Shown piece by piece: positions 59,287 to 64,000 of a stretch of DNA of 64,000 nt. Position 1 is the first letter of the stretch, and every line of letters starts with the position of its first letter. The stretch spans positions 806,001-870,000 of the forward strand of contig NZ_AP018738.1 of assembly GCF_000974685.2 (NCBI RefSeq). The letters are read 5' to 3'. Under the pieces are notes generated by a model that was given only the letters and a program-made list of their open reading frames with translations, did no database searches and had not been told where the DNA came from. Source of the stretch: Ferriphaselus amnicola (GTDB lineage: Bacteria > Pseudomonadota > Gammaproteobacteria > Burkholderiales > Gallionellaceae). A program made the translations under genes and the position numbers.

Positions 59287-60722
59287 GCGATTCCATCTTC
59301 GAACTGGCGAGTCAATCGCTGCTGTTGCCACACGGTCTAGACGCGAGTCGGCTGGAGGGCGTGTTTGGCCAGATGCTGGCGCATCGCGTGGATTACGCTG
59401 ACCTGTATTTCCAATACAGCCGTGCAGAGAGCTGGTCGCTGGAAGAGGGCATCGTCAAGTCCGGCAGCTTTGGCATCGACCAAGGCGTGGGCGTGCGTGC
59501 GGTGAGTGGCGAAAAGACCGCCTTCGCCTATTCCGACGACATCAGCTTGCCCGCGCTGGAGAATGCCGCACTAGCGACGCGCGCCATCGCTCGTCAAGGC
59601 GGAGCGCAGACTGCGCCGCAACTGCACGGTGGACGCAAGCACGACCTCTATCTTCCGCATGACCCGCTGGCTACGCTGGACGCAGCCGCCAAAGTCTCGC
59701 TGCTGGAACGTCTGGAACGCGCCGCCCGCGCCCTTGATCCGCGCGTGACGCAAGTCATGGCGGGGCTGGCGGGCGAATACGAAGTGGTGCTGGTGGCGCG
59801 CAGCGACGGCCTGATGAACGCCGACATCCGCCCGCTGGTGCGCCTGTCGCTGCAAGTCATCGTCGAAAGCAACGGCAAGCGCGAGCAAGGCTCGGCGGGC
59901 GGTGGCGGACGCTTCGGCTACGATTATTTCACCGACGAATTGCTGCAAGATTACGCTGCCAAGGCGGTGCATCAGGCCGTGATCAACCTCGACGCTAAAC
60001 CAGCGCCAGCGGGCAGCATGACCGTGGTACTTGGCTCCGGCTGGCCCGGCATTCTGCTGCACGAGGCCGTTGGACACGGGCTGGAAGGCGACTTCAACCG
60101 CAAGGGCAGCTCGGCGTTTTCCGGTCGCGTCGGCGAGCGCGTCGCTGCCAAAGGCGTGACCGTGGTGGACGACGGCACCATCGCTAAGCGGCGTGGTTCC
60201 TTGCAGATGGACGATGAAGGCAATCCCACGCAGCGCACCGTGCTGATCGAAGACGGCATCCTCAAAGGCTATCTGCAAGACAGCCTGAACGCTAGGCTGA
60301 TGGGCGTGCCGGTGACCGGCAACGCGCGTCGCGAATCCTATGCCCATCTGCCGATGCCGCGTATGACCAACACCATGATGATGAACGGCGACCGCTCGCC
60401 GGAAGAGATCATCGCCTCGGTCAAGCACGGCCTGTACGCGGCCAACTTCGGCGGCGGGCAAGTGGACATCACCAGCGGCAAATTCGTGTTCTCCACCACC
60501 GAAGCCTACATGATCGAAGACGGCAAGATTACCTACCCAGTGAAAGGCGCGACCCTGATCGGCAACGGCCCAGAAGCACTCACCCGCGTTTCGATGATAG
60601 GCAACGACTTGGCGCTCGACCCCGGTGTGGGAACGTGCGGCAAAGAAGGGCAGAGCGTCCCAGTCGGCGTGGGCCAGCCGACCGTGCGGATAGATGGGTT
60701 GACGGTGGGCGGGACAGCGTAG
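59283..60722 (+). CDS. tldD: Metalloprotease TldD
   Basis: 479 residues. The zinc motif HEAVGH is in [15 protein letters not shown]. It pairs with PmbA/TldE. The late [20 protein letters not shown] and [20 protein letters not shown] motifs fit the family. Translationally coupled to the nitrilase gene (ATGA overlap). Confidence 0.96.
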   Translation: MSDSIFELASQSLLLPHGLDASRLEGVFGQMLAHRVDYADLYFQYSRAESWSLEEGIVKSGSFGIDQGVGVRAVSGEKTAFAYSDDISLPALENAALATRAIARQGGAQTAPQLHGGRKHDLYLPHDPLATLDAAAKVSLLERLERAARALDPRVTQVMAGLAGEYEVVLVARSDGLMNADIRPLVRLSLQVIVESNGKREQGSAGGGGRFGYDYFTDELLQDYAAKAVHQAVINLDAKPAPAGSMTVVLGSGWPGILLHEAVGHGLEGDFNRKGSSAFSGRVGERVAAKGVTVVDDGTIAKRRGSLQMDDEGNPTQRTVLIEDGILKGYLQDSLNARLMGVPVTGNARRESYAHLPMPRMTNTMMMNGDRSPEEIIASVKHGLYAANFGGGQVDITSGKFVFSTTEAYMIEDGKITYPVKGATLIGNGPEALTRVSMIGNDLALDPGVGTCGKEGQSVPVGVGQPTVRIDGLTVGGTA

Positions 60723-60735
60723 CCTAGGCAAGGAA

Positions 60736-61260
60736 ATGAATCGACTTTCATTGTCGCTTTTTAGGGTATCTGCTTTCGTTAGGCCTATGAAAATTATCGC
60801 TATGGTTTTTCTTTTTGGGTTAAGTGTGATGACGCAATCGTCATTTGCCGATGCTCAGAGATTTACCATCGTTGGGCGAGGTCTCATTTTTTCACTAGCT
60901 GAACCTGCTGGCTGGAAGATGGATACTGAGAGTGGAAAAAGAGATGGGGTCTCGGTTGTCTATTACCAGCCGAGTCAATCTTGGGATAGCGCACCTGTTG
61001 TGATGTACGCAAATACCGCCGTAAAAGCCTGCCAACCTAGCTTAAGTTTAGAGGACTTCATCAAACATGAGGTTCAAGAGTTCATAAACAAAAATCCCAA
61101 TCTAAAAGTCAGTGACTCAGAAACTTTTGATGCGGATGGAAGAAAGTTTGTAATAAAGCAGTTCACAGGGGATCGTTACGGCAATCATGAGGCGGTTGCC
61201 TACATGGAGGAGCGAGACGTTTATGTCTCTGTCACGCTTAGCGCAAATACTCTCCAGTAA
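60736..61260 (+). CDS. Secreted hypothetical protein, probably cut short by an in-frame TAA
   Basis: 174 residues from ATG 60736 (AAGGAA upstream) or 157 from ATG 60787, which gives a normal signal peptide (MKIIAMVFLFGLSV to SSFADA). The mature part is a small domain of unknown function. Directly after the TAA at 61258-61260 the same frame continues for 26 codons to TAG at 61339 (FEIAYSAFKELIASYQYVSS...). That continuation looks like the natural amphipathic end of such proteins. One C-to-T change (CAA to TAA) would explain it. The gene is AT-rich compared with its neighbours and may have been acquired. I do not recognise the family. Confidence 0.65.
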   Translation: MNRLSLSLFRVSAFVRPMKIIAMVFLFGLSVMTQSSFADAQRFTIVGRGLIFSLAEPAGWKMDTESGKRDGVSVVYYQPSQSWDSAPVVMYANTAVKACQPSLSLEDFIKHEVQEFINKNPNLKVSDSETFDADGRKFVIKQFTGDRYGNHEAVAYMEERDVYVSVTLSANTLQ

Positions 61261-61471
61261 TTTGAGATTGCTTACTCTGCCTTTAAAGAACTGATAGCAA
61301 GTTATCAATATGTCTCCAGTGTGAGTGGTTGTGCGCAATAGGCCTTGGATAAGGGAGGGGCATGATTTCGTCACTCTTCATATGGCATTGCCGGTGCGTC
61401 CCCTTCAGCGATTTTCGGCGTATTCCTGTATCATTCGCCCCTAATTTGAACGAACGAAAACGGTTTAAAAA

Positions 61472-62449
61472 ATGAAACTGACCTTTCTCGACTTTGAGCA
61501 GCCGATCGCCGATTTAGAAGGCAAGATCGAGCAGCTGAGCAAGATGCACGACGATTCCGCTGCGCTGGACATCTCCGACGAGATCAGCCGCTTGCAGGAG
61601 AAGAGCAATTCGCTGTTGAAAGACACTTACGCCAAGCTCACGCCTTGGCAGATCTCGCAGGTGTCGCGCCATCCGCAGCGCCCTTACACGCTGGACTACG
61701 TTCAGCACCTGTTCACAGATTTTCAGGAATTACACGGCGACCGCACCTATGCCGATGATGCCGCGATCGTCGGCGGGTTGGCGCGCTTCAACGGTCAAAG
61801 TGTGATGGTGATCGGCCATCAAAAGGGCCGCGATACCAAGGAACGCCAGTACCGCAATTTCGGTATGCCGCGTCCCGAGGGTTATCGCAAGGCGTTGCGC
61901 CTGATGAAGCTGGCTGAGAAATTCGGCATCCCCATCCTGACTTTTGTCGATACGCCCGGCGCGTATCCCGGCGTGGGCGCGGAGGAGCGCGGACAGTCCG
62001 AGGCTATCGGCCATAACCTGTTCGAGATGGCCGAACTGCGCACGCCGCTGATCTGCACCATCATCGGCGAAGGTGGTTCCGGCGGCGCGCTGGCGATCGC
62101 GGTGGGCGATGTGACGCTGATGCTGCAATACGCGACTTATTCGGTGATCTCGCCGGAAGGCTGCGCCTCGATTCTGTGGAAGAGCGCAGACAAGGCGCCG
62201 GATGCCGCCGAGACGCTGGGCATCACCGCGACCCGCCTCAAGTCGCTGGGCTTGGTGGACAAGATCGTGGCCGAACCGCAAGGCGGCGCGCACCGTGACT
62301 ATCCGGCGGCGATGCAGTCGGTGAAGAAGGCACTGCAGGACGCGTTGAAGCAGGTGCAGGGCAAGTCCACCGATGACTTGTTGCAGACTCGTTTCAATCG
62401 TCTGATGAGCTACGGCAAGTACAAGGAAATCGAGATCCAAGCCGCGTAA
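61472..62449 (+). CDS. accA: Acetyl-CoA carboxylase carboxyltransferase, alpha subunit
   Basis: 325 residues, normal length. AccA with AccD moves the carboxyl from biotin to acetyl-CoA, the first step of fatty-acid synthesis. The N-terminal coiled coil ([20 protein letters not shown]), [39 protein letters not shown] and [11 protein letters not shown] are all present. TATCAT (61429-61434) followed by TCGCCCC is a possible -10 box. Confidence 0.97.
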   Translation: MKLTFLDFEQPIADLEGKIEQLSKMHDDSAALDISDEISRLQEKSNSLLKDTYAKLTPWQISQVSRHPQRPYTLDYVQHLFTDFQELHGDRTYADDAAIVGGLARFNGQSVMVIGHQKGRDTKERQYRNFGMPRPEGYRKALRLMKLAEKFGIPILTFVDTPGAYPGVGAEERGQSEAIGHNLFEMAELRTPLICTIIGEGGSGGALAIAVGDVTLMLQYATYSVISPEGCASILWKSADKAPDAAETLGITATRLKSLGLVDKIVAEPQGGAHRDYPAAMQSVKKALQDALKQVQGKSTDDLLQTRFNRLMSYGKYKEIEIQAA

Positions 62450-62467
62450 TTGCTTGTTTTTGGTGAT

Positions 62468-62512
62468 GAGGCCGTTCGTGTTGAGTGCGTTGCAACATGA
62501 ACGGCCTCTTGC
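62468..62512 (+). terminator. Long stem-loop after accA
   Basis: GAGGCCGTTCGTGTTG (62468-62483) pairs with CAACATGAACGGCCTC (62493-62508) with a single G-T pair, around a 9-base loop, followed by TTGCTTT. The T-run is weak. It lies 18 bases after accA and before tilS. Confidence 0.7.
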
Positions 62513-62529
62513 TTTGCGCAGAGTTCCCC

Positions 62530-63846
62530 ATGCCCGCTGATCTGCTAAACCATCTGTCTGCTCGTCTGAACTCGGTGATTCCCGAGGGCAGTTCGATCTG
62601 CGTCGGACTGAGTGGCGGCATGGATTCGGTGGTGCTACTGCATCTGCTGAGTCAGCTTGCATCCCGCCATGGCTGGCGACTGTCTGCCGTGCACGTCCAT
62701 CACGGTATCAGCCCGAATGCCGATGACTGGGCGGATTTTTGTGCTGCGCTTTGTGCCCGTCAGGCCATTCCTCTGCACATCGAGCGCGTGGACATCTCGC
62801 CGTTGCGTCAGCATGGCATCGAAGCGGCGGCGCGCAAACTCCGGCATGCCGCGTTTGCCCGTCAACCCGCTGATCTCATCGCACTCGCCCATCATGCCGA
62901 CGATCAAGCCGAAACGCTGCTGCTGCAACTGCTGCGCGGCGCGGGCATCAAGGGCGTGGCCGCGATGCCGCTGTTCAAGCCAGCTTCAGCGACGATGTGC
63001 GCTACGGTTCGCCCCTTGCTGGACATCGCCCGTGCCGATTTGCTGGCCTACGCGCAGCAGTACGATCTGACGTGGATCGAAGACGAAAGCAACGCCGACG
63101 CCAGTTATCCGCGCAATTTCCTACGCCACCAAGTGCTGCCGCTGCTGGAGCAGCGCTTCCCCGCGTATCGGCAGACTTTGGCGCGTAGCGCTGGGCATTT
63201 TGCCGAAGCGAGTGCATTGCTGGATGAGCTGGCAGCCGAGGATGCCAGCGCTGACGAGCTGACGGTTTCCAGCTTGCGCGCACGTTCGCAGCCGCGCGCC
63301 AAAAACTTGTTGCGCCATTACCTTCATAGTCACGGTGCGCCGATGCCGCAGTCGGTGCAGCTAGCCAATATGCTGCGTCAACTCATTGAAGCGCAGCCCA
63401 ATGCGGCCGTATGTGTGGAATTTGGCGATGGCTGGCAGGTGCAGCGTTATCAGGATCGCGTTCTGCTGCTGCGTGATCTGGGCGCATTCGATCCGGCGCT
63501 GGTGTTGCCTTGGCAAGGTGAGACGGAGCTGGAATGGCCCGCGTTGCAATGCCGCGTGGCGGTGCGTCCAGCCGTTGGTGCGGGTATCAGTCAGGCGAAA
63601 TTGCAGCGCGCTCCGGTGACGTTGCGCTTGCGCAGCGGCGGAGAATCACTACGTCCGCATCCGAATGCCGCGAAGCGTTCACTCAAGAACCTATTGCAAG
63701 AGCGAGGTGTTCCGCCTTGGCGACGCGAACGCTTGCCCTTGCTGTATTGCGGCGACGAGTTGGTGAGCGTGGTCGGCGTCGCGGTCGCGGCGGAGTTTCA
63801 GGCAGAGGAAGGCGAGGCTGCGCTCGAATTCATATTGCTAGACTGA
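62530..63846 (+). CDS. tilS: tRNA(Ile)-lysidine synthase
   Basis: 438 residues from the ATG at 62530. TilS converts C34 of tRNA-Ile(CAU) to lysidine, so that it reads AUA. The PP-loop SGGMDS is at residues 28-33, and AHHADDQAETLLLQLLRG and ARADLLAYAQQYDLTWIEDESN are characteristic. The C-terminal domain has SLKNLLQERGVPPWRRERLPLL. The open frame reaches a GTG at 62485, but that codon lies inside the accA stem-loop. It overlaps the converging SulP gene by 9 bases. Confidence 0.95.
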   Translation: MPADLLNHLSARLNSVIPEGSSICVGLSGGMDSVVLLHLLSQLASRHGWRLSAVHVHHGISPNADDWADFCAALCARQAIPLHIERVDISPLRQHGIEAAARKLRHAAFARQPADLIALAHHADDQAETLLLQLLRGAGIKGVAAMPLFKPASATMCATVRPLLDIARADLLAYAQQYDLTWIEDESNADASYPRNFLRHQVLPLLEQRFPAYRQTLARSAGHFAEASALLDELAAEDASADELTVSSLRARSQPRAKNLLRHYLHSHGAPMPQSVQLANMLRQLIEAQPNAAVCVEFGDGWQVQRYQDRVLLLRDLGAFDPALVLPWQGETELEWPALQCRVAVRPAVGAGISQAKLQRAPVTLRLRSGGESLRPHPNAAKRSLKNLLQERGVPPWRRERLPLLYCGDELVSVVGVAVAAEFQAEEGEAALEFILLD

Positions 63847-64000
63847 CTCCGCCTTGCCGTCGCGTACGATTCGCGCGCGACGGATGGCAGAGTCAAGATT
63901 GGCGCAGACATTGTCGCGGCCGATCTCGTCGAAGAATCCCGCTGAGTGCATCAGAAAATAGGGCTGCGTGTGCGGCCCGCTCAAGATCAAGTGCTTGCCG
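63838..64000 (-). CDS. SulP-family anion transporter, C-terminal STAS end (5' end outside window)
   Basis: 54 codons up to the window edge, read on the minus strand and ending TAG at 63838-63840. The segment LILSGPHTQPYF and GFFDEIGRDNVCANLDSAI is the end of the STAS domain of SulP transporters (sulfate or bicarbonate type). The membrane domain is outside the window, so the substrate is unknown. Confidence 0.82.
   Translation of the reverse strand, partial: GKHLILSGPHTQPYFLMHSAGFFDEIGRDNVCANLDSAIRRARIVRDGKAESV

Overview
This 64 kb window is a chromosomal segment with the gene content and order of a betaproteobacterium. Three blocks point that way: exbB-exbD-lpxK-Trm112-kdsB-adk divergent from xseA, holC-(DUF2486-like)-valS, and glnE divergent from yhdP-nitrilase-tldD. 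The proteins look like those of Nitrosomonadales, perhaps an iron-oxidising Gallionella or Sideroxydans relative. That placement is inference from protein appearance. Most of the window is GC-rich housekeeping sequence, with a few AT-rich accessory insertions.

Layout. Bases 1-1104 hold the 3' end of purA, tRNA-Leu(UAA) and tRNA-Pro(CGG). Bases 1206-3198 hold an ODP-like di-iron protein followed by a soluble CZB-domain chemoreceptor. Bases 3271-7289 (minus) are the exbB/exbD/lpxK/Trm112/kdsB/adk/GlcG-like run, with xseA divergent. Bases 9717-13386 encode a zinc-ribbon methyltransferase, an ArnT-like glycosyltransferase and an ArnB-like aminotransferase. Bases 13477-24509 are the conserved block ndk-rlmN-pilF-rodZ-ispG ... 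hisS-yfgM-bamB-der, split by a four-gene minus-strand cassette (Cdd1, SRPBCC, PhnB-like, SRPBCC). After that come a large GGDEF-EAL sensor, sodB, an AT-rich Mrr-like nuclease, ZIP-rimO-DUF3820, a second GGDEF-EAL sensor, darP-esterase-aat, pmbA, sucCD, a TerC-like gene and a universal stress gene. Bases 41712-44683 hold a GAF-domain type IV pilus-type ATPase and a pilin with a clear sigma-54 promoter. Next are bepA, a rhodanese, an MFS gene carrying an embedded dispersed repeat, a nested palindromic element, valS, holC, glnE, yhdP, a nitrilase, tldD, a secreted protein cut by a stop codon, accA, tilS and the end of a SulP transporter.

How the genes work together. Envelope biogenesis is heavily represented: LPS and lipid A (kdsB, lpxK, ArnT/ArnB-like), outer-membrane assembly (bamB, bepA, yhdP, yfgM), cell shape (rodZ) and pili (pilF, ATPase, pilin). 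Two c-di-GMP enzymes, a chemoreceptor with a likely oxygen-binding partner, and a pilin ATPase with a sensory domain suggest linked control of motility and surface attachment. pmbA and tldD are in separate operons, as is usual.

Points most worth a second look: the ODP/CZB-receptor pair, the nuclease joined to an IF2_N-like domain, the open frame joining a DUF2486-like segment to ValS, the in-frame stop in the gene at 60736, the GAF-ATPase/sigma-54 pilin unit, the nested palindrome at 47875-48001, and a repeated -10/GC-rich discriminator motif at many promoters. I found no CRISPR array, rRNA, transposase or prophage.
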